Part shown: piece after piece, positions 11,767-23,705 of the stretch | Position numbering within the stretch: position 1 is the stretch's first letter | How the letters are laid out: every line of letters begins with the position of its first letter | NCBI GenBank assembly: GCA_013397115.1 | Contig: VWZW01006282.1 | Coordinates: 94,741-158,740, forward strand | Direction of reading: 5' to 3' | DNA length: 64,000 bases | Origin: Edolisoma coerulescens | Lineage: Eukaryota; Chordata; Aves; Passeriformes; Campephagidae | The notes under the pieces: generated by a model | Database searches by the model: none | Told to the model about the DNA's origin: nothing | What the model saw: the letters and a program-made list of their open reading frames with translations, nothing else | Position numbers and translations under genes: made by a program

Positions 11767-14700
11767 GATGTCTTTGCAACATTTCCTCCTTCATCCCCAA
11801 CTTCACTTTGTCCTCCCAAGCATCTGCAGGGCTCCTGGAAAATTTCCTGCCTTTGGTTGAGGGCCTCTGTGACTGTGCTCTGCAGAGGTCAGGCAGAGGG
11901 GCTGAGTTTGCCCCCACTGGGAGGGTGACACAGGGTTTGGCTGGACCAGGCAAGGCAGAGGATGCCCTTGTACCTCCCTCCCAGCCCAGCTACCGCCAAC
12001 AGGGATGAAATAACTAGCTGATAATCCTAATGAAAATGCAATTAAAAATAAAGCATTACCACCCAAATCCTTTGCTGTGACAATGTATAGGGTAAGCTTA
12101 CAGCAGATTAGTTGGCAGCTCCCAGCTATCCCCTATTCACCTGCATAAACTCCACTTTTCAAAAACAGCTGTTCCTGTGACCTGCATCCTCAGATAAATC
12201 AGCACTGCTTTGCTCCCTTCCCTGAGAAGACGTGGTGTGCAGGGGGCAAATGCTCATCAGAGGCAAGAAAGCTCTGGGGTAAATCCCCGTTTCTTGCCTG
12301 AAGATATAAACAGATGGGTGGAAAGGAGTCAGCTTAGAAAATATCTGGCCACTACACATGAAAAAATGGTGTTTGGGGAAGTTATCTGAAGGGCAGCAGC
12401 CTTCCCAAGGCTCAAATCTTCTTCCATTTAAGTCAATAAACACGAATTTCAGCTGAACTACTTAGCAGAGATATCTTCACAGATCTTTCATTCAAAATAT
12501 TTGGGTGAAAGAAAGTACAATTATGATTTTTGTAGGTTTGTGGCCAGGAAAATGTAACCAGGTTATTATAGTGGAAATAGTGTCATTTGTATCACCATGG
12601 GGATAATGTCAAAGTTGGGGTTGAGGCAGAGCTATGAATATGCAATTTTGGGGAAAAGTCAGAAAATACACATTTGGCTCTACTATATAGCCAAACGTAG
12701 GAATAAGTAAATTTGAAAAGTCAGAGTTCTGAGGGTTTTTTTGGTTTTTTTTGGTTTTTTTTTTTTTTTAGGTTTTGATGTTTGGGGTTTTTTCAGTTTT
12801 TTGCTATCCATATTTGAAAATGGCTGAATTACAGTTTTGAATACAATCTCCTTATTAACTGGTCTCATTTCTTCAAACAAAATTCATCTAGGATAAAAAA
12901 AAATCTCTACTTCATCCATCCTCACAGTTATCTCTGCTTTAAAAAAGCTTCACATTAAGTTCAACATGAACATCTCTTCTGTGCACGTCCCACACACAGT
13001 CAGATGGGCTGTTTTGCGTGTTCATAACCTCAGCAGTTAAAATTTTGCTTCAAAACAATTTGTCTAAAGAGCTCTGGAACAGCCACGTTTGTTGCCTGCT
13101 GTACCCAGGCCTCAGAGCAAGGTCTGTTTGCATTCACATGTCATTAAAGGCAATATTGATGAGTTAATGAAAGGTAGAAGTGGAGAAAGGCATCAAACAC
13201 CTGACAATAAAGCAGGGACAATTTTACATTGAAATAGAAATTTCATTATGAAATTGAAAAAGAAGGTGCTCTACTCTAAAGAAGCAGAGAAGGAATTGGA
13301 AGCAGCAGCAAAAGTGCAGACAAATGCTAAGGCAGCCTTTACATGGAGAGGGGGAGATGGGGGAAGAAACTGAGCTACAGGCTCTGTTTGTTGTCAGCTA
13401 AAACCAGCAGAAGACACACAGATAATTTCCCCATCTCAGTTTATTTCCCTTTCTTTATGCTTATGATGCACGTACTGATTAACACAATTTTAAACAAATC
13501 CTGAACTCTTACATAAATTCAAGTTCTACAGATAGTTTGGAGAAAAAAAAATAAAAGATAAGTGTATGAAATGCAAATATTTATACAATTGGTTTTTTTA
13601 GGAGGGTGGAGGTGATTTTGTTGTGTTTCTGTCTAACAAAGAGCCAGATGGACATTATTTTGTACCTCAAAGGGTAAAAACTCGGCTTGACACAGCTTGA
13701 GGCATGGGGAGAACCCATATTCTGACAACATTCATCTCTGAGGTACCTTCAAAATAATTTCCTTCTGCTTTTTCTGTTGCCTTCCCACTGCTTTTTCCCG
13801 ACTGCTCCTATAAAGGGGCCTGTGCTCATGGCATCCCCCATATGGGGTGGAGGGGCTCACCTGGGCTTGCTGAAAACCCCCTGTCCCTTCTGTGCTGGAC
13901 TGGCACAGTGGCTTTGATTTAGTCCAGTTTGTTGCACAGTTTTGCATGCTCAAATTATGGAAAAATTGCACAACAGGCTCAGTTTGATTTTTTTTTTTTA
14001 AAGGGATTGAGAGGTAATATGGAAAACAACACGTCAAGAATCCTCTGTGACCCAGGTTTCCTCTCCCACATCCCACGCTGCAAATGTTTCATGTCCTCGA
14101 TTCGGTTTCTGGGTCGCTCTGGCGCTTCTCCCAGCCCCAGCCTCGAGGAGCTCAGCACGGGGACCAGCCCCTGCTCCATCACCCCACCCTGCTAAGGCAC
14201 CCCCAGCCCCACGTGGAGACTGGTTGGGCTGGGAAGTGCTTTCCAGGTGGGTGTGCAGGGCCAGGCACCAAGGGCACCCTGCTGCTGGGAACAGCAGAGT
14301 TCTCCTTCCTCTCACAGGACTCAGGATTTCACCCAAGTATCTTTCACCATTCTAGGGAGAGAGGGATGTCTGTGGGAGATGGCAGGACTGCAGAAGTGAC
14401 TCCAGCAGTACTGGCTCTACCGCAGCCAAGAGACAAACGCTTTCTGCTCTTTACCCCTCGAACTCTGGATAATATTTACAGTACTGCCCTCAATGCATTA
14501 GTGAAGATGTTCTCTCACATCCACTGCTTGCCAAAAAGCAAGTAAATTTAACTCAGTGATTCAATTCAAAGCGGTTTGAGTCATCTACATCCATGTGGCT
14601 ATGGGTGTCCAGACACCACATCCAGCCACACATGCATTAATAAAGACTTAAAAATAGACCATCGATTCCTCTAGACCTGAAGTAACACGTCTGATCCCAG

Positions 14701-16639
14701 CTAAGCAAGAGACCCAGCAGGCACAGCCTCAGCAAGGGGGTGCAGTGCAGGTGGTTTTCCTAATGTACCTCCAAGTGGTGGTGGCTGGGTCCTCCTGCTC
14801 TCCTGGAGCCTGTGGCAGAGGAGGGGGGCACTGGAGATGCTCTGGCAGTGCCAGTGCTCCTGCCTCGCCTGGGCTTAGGTGCTGACAAACAGAGGATCAA
14901 TTATTCATCAACTAAAAGGCAGACTTCTATTACAACAGATGTTTCTCCGAATGTTTGACACTGCCCATTAACTCACCCTTTAATTTTAATTGCTTAACTA
15001 ATGGCTGTGTTCAAGGTTAAATGAGCTTAAATCTTTATTCTTCTCTTGTGCTGCTTAATATAAAGATACCGTTGGACTAACAGGGAAAAGGGAGGGAGAA
15101 GGAACCAAACCAAGTAATATCTTTGACCAGACACAAACAGGCAGCCAGTTAATCCTCCACAAGCGTGCCCAGGGATGGGCACAACACTTGGACATGGTTT
15201 TCTCTGAAGCAGAGAAGCGATGGAAGGATCCCTCAGGCTGAAGGTGTCTGTGGGTTTGCAAAGCCAGGCTGAACCTGGGAGCAGAGTCAGGAAGGAGGTG
15301 GCGTGGGGTCAGCATCCTTCCTGAAGCCAACAGAGAGAGGAAGCGCCTGCTCAGGGAGGTGGGAAGTGTTTGAACACGTCGTTTAGGTACCCTCCAAACC
15401 AAGAACTCAGCTTACTTGAGTAGTTTAGGTTGGTAAGTCACAGAAGTGATGGTCTGGCACAGCCAGGCTCCTATGCTTCCTCCTTTAAATATTTATAGCC
15501 CGTCTGAAGAGTGGAGTTTGCTGGCCATCAGGGCAGGAGCTCCAAGGAAAAGAAGAGGTTCACTTCACTGCCTGGACAACAAGGAGAGATTGTCTCTCGG
15601 AGAAGACAACCCCAAAGAAGTGCTGGGCTGGAGGGCAGGGGACATGGTCCTTACCTCACTGTAGCCACAGTCTTGCTATGTGCCAAGCCAGTGTTTACCA
15701 TGCATTTTAGCTCCACAGCTTGGTATCCCTCTAGGAATGAGCAACGTAGGCACTGCTAATGCCACAGAACGAAGTGTGCCCTGTCCCCCCACTGCTCCCC
15801 ACTGCAGGCCCAAGGATGTCCCCACAGCAGTACCCCTCTGCCAGAATCAGTCCCTTCAAGTCACACCAGAAAAAAACAAAAAGATGAATCCTGGAAAGGC
15901 CACATCACCAGGCAGGAGGCTTTTCCTCAGCTCAAGCAGGCTCAAAGATACCTTTGGCATCACATCTGTTGACGTAATTCAAGAATGCATTGCACCATTT
16001 TTCTAGCAGGGCCCATGGATTTAGTTTGTATGGTTCAGATCTACTCCCAAAAAATAAATTACCAGTACCAGTAGGAACAATGGGAGAGGCAGGACCAGAC
16101 CTGCCTCAGCCCAGGGAGTAGCAGCACCACAGCACCTCCATTGCAGGAGAGGGACTTGGCACATATGGTCAAGGAAAACACTTTATTTTCTGTATCTAAC
16201 CACACTAAGGACATGAGGGAAGGAAAGAGGAAGCAGGCAGAAGATTAAGCTTTTTTTTTTTCCCCCCCAACATAGAGGAGAAAAGGAAGCCCATCTCTTT
16301 CCTTTCTGGCTTGCTTTCCTTCCTTTTGTCCCTCACTCAAGAGGTGAAGGAGCACAGATTAATGCATTCCATTTCCCAGCTTGTTCTTGTCCCTTAGGGT
16401 GTGTTGGTCCAGATACTTCTTGTCCATTTTGTGAACAATTTGGAGACTGAAAGGTGAGCAGAACCCATGCCAAGGCTAGGGCCTCATCTCTGCTTTGCTG
16501 GTGCAAATCTGGCTCAATTCAGCCATTACAGCCAAACCAGGCTCTAACACTGAGTTTCTACGGTGATTTTGTAAAATTCCTTTGGTAACACCTCTCAGTC
16601 AGATTCAGAAAACCAAGTCCCCTCTTTTCGTCTGGGAAA
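11767..16639. other. Unrecognised non-coding stretch
   Basis: Nearly 5 kb with no recognised gene. It includes a T-rich low-complexity tract (12736-12800) and a moderately GC-rich patch near 14080-14280 with scattered CpG. Open frames are short and have no domain that I recognise. Confidence 0.45.
12736..12800. repeat. T-rich low-complexity tract
   Basis: Runs of 6 to 17 T separated by GG, AGG or GTTTTGATG units. It is simple sequence with no visible LINE or SINE body attached, so I do not interpret it as a retrotransposon tail. Confidence 0.8.
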
Positions 16640-17045
16640 CATTGAAGGTCATTTGGGATGGGGCTCTGAGCAACCTGACCTAATTGAAGATCAGATAAAA
16701 GGGCACATGGCAACAGGAAAAACAGGAGGTGTGGTTTTAAGCTGATAGAGGACAGGTTTAGATTAGATATTAGGAAGAAATTGTCTACTGTGAGGGCAGT
16801 GAGGCACTGGAACGGGCTGCCCAGGGAAGCTGAGGCTGCCCCATCCCTGGGAGTGTTCAAGGCCAGGCTGGATGGGGCTCTGAGCAACCTGGGATAGTGG
16901 AAGGGGGGGGTGGGACCAGGGGGTCTTTAAGGGCCCTTCCAACCCCAGCCATTCTATCATTCTATGAAGATGTCCCTGCTCATTGCTGGAGGGTTGGACT
17001 GAGTGATCTTTAACGTTACCTTCCAACACAAACTATTCTATGATT
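16640..17045 (+). mobile_element. CR1 3' end interrupted by a second CR1 (outer copy)
   Basis: The outer copy is split. Its left part (16640-16691) reads GGATGGGGCTCTGAGCAACC then CTGACCTAATTGAAGAT. Its right part (16972-17045) reads GTCCCTGCTCATTGCTGGAG, GGTTGGACTGAGTGATCTTT and ends CTATTCTATGATT. Joined, they give the normal order of a CR1 terminus. The block between them is a complete second CR1 3' end in the same orientation. Confidence 0.85.
16692..16971 (+). mobile_element. CR1 3' end nested inside another CR1 (inner copy)
   Basis: This block carries AGATTAGATATTAGGAAGAAA, GGCACTGGAACGGGCTGCCC, GGATGGGGCTCTGAGCAACC and the tail CATTCTATCATTCTATGA. The seven bases TGAAGAT occur at both edges (16685-16691 and 16965-16971). 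They could be a short target-site duplication or microhomology used during integration. The inner copy is necessarily younger than the outer one. Confidence 0.85.
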
Positions 17046-17539
17046 TGCCAAGGAGGTTATAACCAATTGCTTCACTATCAGCGTGCATCAGCCACGGCTA
17101 CGATCATGACCTGGAGCATGCCCAGGGCTGCTTGTCCATGTGGGAAGAGGGAAAACCATTAAAGCCCATCAGCCCTGTTGCCACGATCAGCATTACACCA
17201 CAGCTGTCAAGATCAGGGCTGGCCATGGTTAAACATTCCTCTGTGTCCTATGGACAGTTCAACACGAGATGAGATGCTCCCTCCTTCCTGACAGAGTCTC
17301 CTCTGCTACAAATCAGTACCAAAGGAAGACAGCTGAAAACCTGTGGCCTTCCAATTCCGCTTGCAGCAGGAATGTTTCCCAGCCCTTCTTCTCAGCTAAG
17401 GTATTATAAAGTGGAACAAGCCTCTTTAGCTCAGTTTCTAAACTGAAAAGAAGTTCTTAGTTTAAGTTGCCTTTTTTTTTTTTTCTCTCTCTCCCCCAAG
17501 CAGGCTCACGAGGACATCCACTCATTTGATTTTGGCTCC
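17046..17539. other. Non-coding stretch upstream of a CpG-rich patch
   Basis: No gene or repeat recognised apart from a short T/CT-rich tract near 17471-17495. Confidence 0.4.
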
Positions 17540-17850
17540 AGCTCAGCAGCGTTCGGTAGTGACAACCATCAATCCTGCCAGACAGCCGATGGCACAGACT
17601 GCTCGGAGTGGGCGATCTCCGTTTTTTTGCAGCTCCACTGCAATTTGCGTGGCGGTTCGACGCGGGCTGGCAGGCAGCCAGGCGCTCAGCATCCTCCTCC
17701 CACCCAGAAAGGTGTCTCTGCAGAGCAAGGTGCCGGGGCTGCGCCGCGGCTGCCAAGACCACGGCGTGAACCGTGCCAGTCCTGCAAATAGACACCGGAG
17801 CGCAGAGCTGTTAATCCTACACATTGCGGTGTCGCAAAGTTCACCACAGA
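17540..17850. promoter_or_regulatory. Orphan CpG-rich island
   Basis: About 310 bases with roughly 20 or more CpG dinucleotides by eye (for example around 17630-17665 and 17735-17775), in a region whose flanks have few. CpG clusters in vertebrate DNA usually mark promoters or germline-unmethylated regulatory elements. No protein gene is attached on either strand, so this may be the promoter of an unannotated non-coding transcript or a distal element. Overlapping open frames here follow from the GC content. Confidence 0.5.
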
Positions 17851-19210
17851 CAGGATTTTTTTCTTTTTCTCCTCCTCTCCCCTCACCCCACCAAGTTCAG
17901 CCTGAGTAGTATTCAGCTGAAGTTTACAGATGGTTCAGCGCAGCCAAATTTTTGGCAGGAAAGGGGAAGGTTGCACCAAGCAGTGGCAATGTCGAGGTCC
18001 GGTTACTGGCTCTCCCCTACCCTTCGGTGAATATTGGGTTTCTGAGTGCAGAAGTGAGAGTTTCATTCTTTGTTCTTGAACTCATTCTTTCCATCCCGGG
18101 GGCCAGTGGAATGTAATCTCTCCAGATGCCAGCACCTCTTAGGAAATTGTAATATAGCAGCTAAGCCTTGTAAGCTTATTCATACATGGAGAAAATAATA
18201 GTAATATCCTTGGGGGATGGTTTTTAAACGGTGCACAGTGACACAATCCAAGGGACAGGTGGGATTTACTTCAGCTGAGGTCTGTCCCCAAAACCACTCA
18301 TTTTCAAGAGGAGCAGCAGAACTGGCATTTTGTCTTTTACTCTTGGTTTGTTTAAAGGCTTTTCTTGCTGTTTAAAACCATCAGTGCTTCCTTCCTGAGG
18401 AGGGAGTCAATGGTTTTAGGGTTACTGTAAATAATCAGTCAGCTGAGCAAATTATCCTGTCCAGTGACACTAACAGATTCCACGAGCTACCAGGAACTTG
18501 ATCAGCTTTTTTTCCCTCTCCCTACTGTTATAACAAAACAAAGATTTGCCAAAAGACCCTCTCCTCAGCAAAGTAAAAGAAAGGCCTTGTGGATAGCAAT
18601 TCCAGGGAGCATTCTCAGAACTCTCATTGACCAACTCTGAATTAAGAGGTTTGTCAAAAAGAAAAGGCACACAAGAGAACAAGGGAGCCTGGAGAGCCAA
18701 CTGACAGATTACCCCATGACAAAGCTACAAGGGAACTCCAAACCCTGCCAGTGCGGCTGCCCACTGAGCCTGCCAAGAGCCAGATGCTGCCACGGGGATA
18801 ATATCCTCCAGGGCTGGGGAGCCAGGCCCCTCCCAGCCTTCCGAGCTGAGAACAAGGGGATGGTGGGGCAGCTGTGCACCCCAAGCCCATCATATCTACA
18901 TGAAAAAGCCTCAAGAGGAATAGGCAGGTCTCTTCAGACAAAAAAAAAGAAGAAAAACAAAACCCACCAGGGTATCTGCTTCTTACTCGGAAACTCCATT
19001 GGGAAAAAAATAAATAAAAGCTGGGGAAAAAATAAAATTTGAGTCCTTCTGGGTAGTGCCTTTCCTCCTTATGCAAAGCAAACTGCCACTGGCAGCTGGG
19101 GGAGAGCAAACAGGTCAGGCAGGGGAAGAAATGACACATAACAAGGGAATAAGCAACACGCTTTGCAGAATTAGGAACCAAAGGCACATATTCAGGAGCC
19201 CAGCACTCAC
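17851..19210. other. Non-coding stretch with one long chance-like frame
   Basis: A minus-strand frame of 227 codons covers 18654-19337 without a stop, but it shows no domain and has low-complexity aromatic and serine-rich stretches. I do not call it a gene. An A/G-rich tract lies near 18938-18965. Confidence 0.4.
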
Positions 19211-19263
19211 CCTGCTCCAAGCAGACTTTTATTAGTAACCAATCCCGATGGTCTGCTGAGATT
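19211..19263 (-). other. Candidate internal exon of an unannotated minus-strand transcript
   Basis: Read on the minus strand, a strong 3' splice site (TTGCCCTTTTCTCGGCAG, ending at 19264) is followed by 53 bases and then a strong 5' splice site (GG|GTGAGTGC, intron starting at 19210). Upstream on the same strand a CpG-rich patch (19388-19600) ends at GTAAGT (19387-19382), which could be the donor of a first exon. Two reading frames through the 53 bases are open, but I recognise no protein. The arrangement could be a lncRNA between ZBTB42 and its downstream neighbour. Consensus splice motifs do arise by chance in tens of kilobases. Confidence 0.3.
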
Positions 19264-19387
19264 CTGCCGAGAAAAGGGCAAGTTAACACAGACACATCGG
19301 TGTTAACATTACCCTTGAATGCAAGTAGCATAAACACAAAATATTTGTTTCGCTGCTACTGTGCAACATCTGTTCCCGATGACTTAC

Positions 19388-19600
19388 TCATTCCGAGCTC
19401 TGCCTCCCTCGGGGTTTCAAAGTACACAAGGAAGAGGGAGAGGCTCGCAGGTACTGACGCCGTGGTGCCCGCTCGGACGTTGTGCAACACCAGAGCCCGT
19501 TCAGCAGCCTCTCGTGGGCAAAATTCTGCACCACTGAGCTGGAGTTTGCCCCCCCTCGGGGCTGAGCCTCGCAGGATGCAGCCAGCAATCCAGGCACTTG
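19388..19600 (-). promoter_or_regulatory. Weak CpG-rich patch with a downstream GTAAGT donor
   Basis: A cluster of about a dozen CpGs (TCGGGG, GACGCCGTGG, GCTCGGACG and others) directly precedes, on the minus strand, a consensus donor GTAAGT at 19387-19382. It could be the first exon and promoter of the transcript suggested by the exon-like block at 19211-19263. CpG density is lower than in the islands at 17.5, 23.4 and 33 kb. Confidence 0.3.
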
Positions 19601-22334
19601 CTATTTTCTGCAATTCCATACCTCCACACGTGAGAATCTGCGGGGATGGCAAACCTGGAGACTTTTAACTGAGAGGCTGCCAATCTAATACTTTCCTTAG
19701 CAGATTTAAAAGAAAAAAAAAAAAATCTTAAAAAAAAAAAATAATCAGACTTCAACCCATTTTTTAAAACCGACTGAATCAGTCAGTTTTTGCTGCAGTG
19801 CCAGAAGCCAGCAATGCAATAAGAGCTCTCACTACATCTATTTTCCTTCCACGGAACCCTTTAACACCACACAGTTGTAAAAGCTAAGGGAGTTTGTGCC
19901 AGGTCATGATGTGGAGACAGGCTCTCCCAGGGAAACTCCCGGCACTGACATTTTAGCAACGAGGGTTTTAGATATGTCAACTTGAGAGGAGAATTAAGAG
20001 ATCCAGATATCGTGACTGTGCATGAGATCATCCTTGGGGACAAATTTGGGTTTTGTAGTTACATTCCTGATACCTCCCCGCACCCCCCTGGGCTCCATCA
20101 GCTGTGCACAGCCACATCGCATACCCTGAAGACCCAGTAAACAGAGAAAAACACACACAAAAAGGCCTGCTTTGAAAAATCATTTCCAAGATAAATCTCC
20201 TAAGTTTCCATATTCCGAAAGCAGCTGACATTTTTTGTTGAGTTTGAAATAAACGAAACAAAAAGCTAGAATTTCTGATTTGAAGGTGAATATAAAGCAT
20301 TGCAAGAACTTGCCAGAATGCTTCTGGAGGCACAGTGAACACCACGAGGAAGTCACTGTGCTCATACTGAACTTCAGAGCAGTGCTCAGTAAGTTTTGGC
20401 ATCTTTTGATGTTTGAAAATACTGTAGAACAAAGTGTTGTCTGATCTTTTAAATTCTGGTTTTACAAGCAGCAAGGCTTAAAAAACCTGAGCCCAATAAA
20501 ACAGGTGGCTTTTTTGTTGGAAGTCACGGGTGACTTTTTCGCCTAATTTTAGGGGAAAGAAGCATTTCTGATTCTGCTGATGGCAAGAAGTTAAATGCAG
20601 CCCTTGGAAGTATTGCAGCTTCTCTGCCCTGCTGGAATTTGGGGCTGCTGGGAGCCAGAGCATCTCAGTCCTGTTACAGCAGCAACAAGAAGCAACAGCA
20701 CTACCACCATAATTTTAGGGTCAGAGCCCTGTTCTTTGCTCCAAAAATGATCACACATTTTGTGTTCAAGTCTGCAACCTCAGACTGTGACCTCCCCAAA
20801 ATTGTGCTCGTCCAGTGGGTGCAGAGCCTGGCTCTCTTGTCCCTCTCTTTGGACAGGCCTTGTCCTTGCAGGAGGGGATGGAGAACCACCTGCAGACGCT
20901 GCTGGCTGCACCCCAGGCAATGAGGCACTTGGTAAGGTTGAGAACAGCAAGGTCAAGTTCCAAAAGGCCATGAAAGGCTAAAGCTCTGCCTGCATCCCTC
21001 CTGAGCAAGCACTGCCATCCATCCCAGGCTTCTTGCACTGAATGGCATCACTGACTCCATCTCCTCTCCTTCCCCAGCTTCAAATGGTCCAGACAAGACA
21101 ATATCAAGTCTGTACCACCTCTGGATACATGGAGCTGGATGGAATTCAGTGCTCCACTTTCATGGCACTGAAACTAGGATTGGATTTCAGCTGAGTGGCT
21201 CGACAGAGCTCCCTCAGACCTGCTCCACACCTAAAGCAAAACTCCATCCTCTGGGTAAACTTGAGCTTAAGCAAAATTCTCACGCTCCCTGCAAGGCAGG
21301 GAGGTGAAAGTTTTCCTGCCAGGTGTAGGAGAAGCACCAGGAGACAAAGTGCTGCCCAGACACGGGGATGACTGAGCAGGACTGATTAACCCTGCTTCAC
21401 CCTTCCATCAGCCCAAAGCAGAGCAGAGATATAGGCACCTGCAGCACCAGGTCTCGTAGAGCAGGTGTTTCTCTGCATTCCCCCAGCAGCCCCAGATCCT
21501 TTTCCTTCCAGCAGGGAGTTTCTCCACCACGCTCTTGCCAGCTGAAGCATTCAGACCTTACCAGGCTGAAGGCAGGAAGGACCCTCACGTTCACTACCTC
21601 ATTCACTTGCCAGCACCACCACAGGCTACACAGTCCTACACTGGCCCAGCCCCAGCCCAGCAGATCTCACAAGGTTAATAACCCCTGGTGTAACCTGGTC
21701 CCTGTCCCCCTTTTTCCAGCACACTCTATCTGAATACCCTCCTTTTGAATTAATGCAGGAGAATTTACTTTCATTAGTAAGAGGCTAATGAGGTTATTTC
21801 TGAAGTCAGAACCAGATGATCAGTTTGAAGGCTACAAGAAAAGGAAGGCAATCTCACTCGGGGTTTCTCCCTTACACCTCTAAAAATTTAAATTGTGTTC
21901 ATTAAAAAGAGATCAAAATTCTACCTTAAGCAAAAGCCTAAGACAAGGCCCAGAAGAACACAGCCTACTGCTGGCCAAGCAGGGGTCAGCCCCTAAGAGT
22001 GTCCTGAAGAACAAATGCTGCCTTAACCTTGCACGTTTCACAGAAGGCACTTGTGCAGGCACTAACCCAACAGCCTGTTTCTCATGCTGGCCACCTACAG
22101 ACAGCAGCTTATGCCCTGGGGCCTCCTAGATCTTCCTGGCTGTGAAATAAAACACCCAGGGGGCTTCAGAATGAGCTCGTTCTGCTGTTCAGCTGCTTTG
22201 CCCAAGCCTCCATCCAGGTCTAGTTTATAAACTGGGTCAGTCCCCCATACAGACCATTTTTACATCTCAGGCATCACACTGCCTGTACAGCCTGCCTCTT
22301 TATCCACCTAAAAAGGTAAAACATCAGAGCATAC
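19601..22334. other. Unrecognised non-coding stretch
   Basis: No gene recognised. Contains A-rich runs near 19708-19742. The other open frames are short and featureless. Confidence 0.45.
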
Positions 22335-22530
22335 GACCTGCACTAGATATTAGGGTGAGAAAAAAGGCTTTCTAAGCTAAGGGAGAGGAGAGCATCACAA
22401 CAGACTGCCCAAGGAGGTTCCTACACACAGGTTAGACACACATTCCTCAGGTAAAACTAACAGCGAGTTGCCCCTGACCAGGAGCAGGGCAGACCAGATT
22501 CCCAGACAAGGTCTTTTCCCCTCCTGTGCC
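22335..22530 (+). mobile_element. Degraded CR1 3' fragment
   Basis: CACTAGATATTAGGGTGAGA followed by a GACTGCCCAAGGAGG block matches, with heavy divergence, the TAGATATTAGGAAGAAA...GGCTGCCCAGGGAGG order seen in the better-preserved CR1 copies here. The terminal tail is not recognisable. It is older than the other CR1 3' ends in this window. Confidence 0.5.
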
Positions 22531-23369
22531 AAGGATTTTGTGCATATCCTTTGACAGCAACATGGTGAAAGGGTTTGCTTACAAAACATTTTCAGAAACA
22601 AAACTGTTATATGTATAAAAACCTCTCAAGAAATGATTAAAAGGAAAGCAGCTTCTTCTGACAGCTGATTAGACATCAGAAGGGTTGAAACCCCAGCCAA
22701 TGTGACTACTCCTAGTCTACTAAAACGAAGATATTTTTATTTAATTTACAGAGCAAGAAAGAGAGCAGCTTCTGCTCCTCCAAATGTCACTGGCCCTCTG
22801 TGAGCTAAAGACACCTTCCGGTACCTGAGAAATTTAATGTTCCTGGTCCTGTTTCAGTGCTCGTTGCCACAACCTATTGCACAGATGCGATGGATTTTTG
22901 AACACAAGATCTATTATGTTTCCTGCCAAAGGCTCAAATACGTACAGGCATTGAAAACACGTTGCCAGGTAGTTACTTTTTATACTGACTCAGTATTTGC
23001 TGGCAGTCACTGCCAAGCATTACTTGACTCTTACCAATAGGTTGGGAAGTCAGCACTGCTAATGAAATTCTTCATGTTATCTGAAAGATCATCTTCCCCC
23101 ATCCTAGAGTAAAATTCAAGTGATTCTCACACTCAAAGACCTACCCCAAGGCAAATTCTTACTCCAAGGAATTTGTGATACCCAAGGCAGAACTGGCATC
23201 ACCCTTTCTGCCCCGCTCCTGCCCCACACAGCATTTGTTCTGCAAAATCCTGCTGGACTGGAGCTGCCTTATTGCCCCACAGGGGAATTCATCCCCTTAT
23301 TGCCCCCACCTGGGAGAGCTTTATACTCTGGTGCTTTTCAGTCCAAGCACTCTCAGCACGACCTTGGGA
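22531..23369. other. Unrecognised non-coding stretch
   Basis: No gene or repeat recognised. Open frames are short and have no recognisable domains. Confidence 0.4.
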
Positions 23370-23705
23370 ACGAAAATGGCACCGTCTCATTCCCGTCCTG
23401 TGCCAGCCAGGAAGCCCAGCGCCTGCCAAGCGCCGGCCAGACACCGCAGAACATCACAAAGTGCGAGGGAAGTTCTTCCCTCCCGAAGCCAAACCGGCCA
23501 TTTGATAATTAACCTCCCGGGCCGAGCCAGACGAGCGGCGAGGGCGAAGCTGGCGGGGCTCTCCCACAGAACCCGCGCCCCGCGGGGCGGCCCCGGGGAG
23601 GCTGGGGCTGACCCCGGCCCTCGCTGCAGACACGGCGGCAGATGTGCCGGGCTTCCCCACGGTCTCCCCCTTGCCTGGCAGATGCCGGCCTCTCTGGGAA
23701 AGCGC
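23370..23705. promoter_or_regulatory. Orphan CpG island
   Basis: Dense CpG, especially 23515-23640 (CGCGCCCCGCGGGGCGGCCC). It stands out sharply from its surroundings and lies about 3.4 kb beyond the predicted 3' end of ZBTB42. No coding gene is attached. A plus-strand frame of 177 codons (23175-23708) crosses it, but its Arg/Ala/Gly-rich composition is what a GC-rich island produces by chance. Likely roles are the promoter of a non-coding transcript or a distal regulatory element. Confidence 0.55.

Noticed and set aside
17640..17670. GGTTCGACGC as a possible tRNA B box
   Set aside because: No A box at the right spacing and no cloverleaf; it lies in a CpG-rich island where CG-containing words are common.
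18654..19337. Minus-strand frame of 227 codons
   Set aside because: No recognisable domain, low-complexity aromatic and serine-rich composition. Only the splice-site pattern inside it was kept as a lead.
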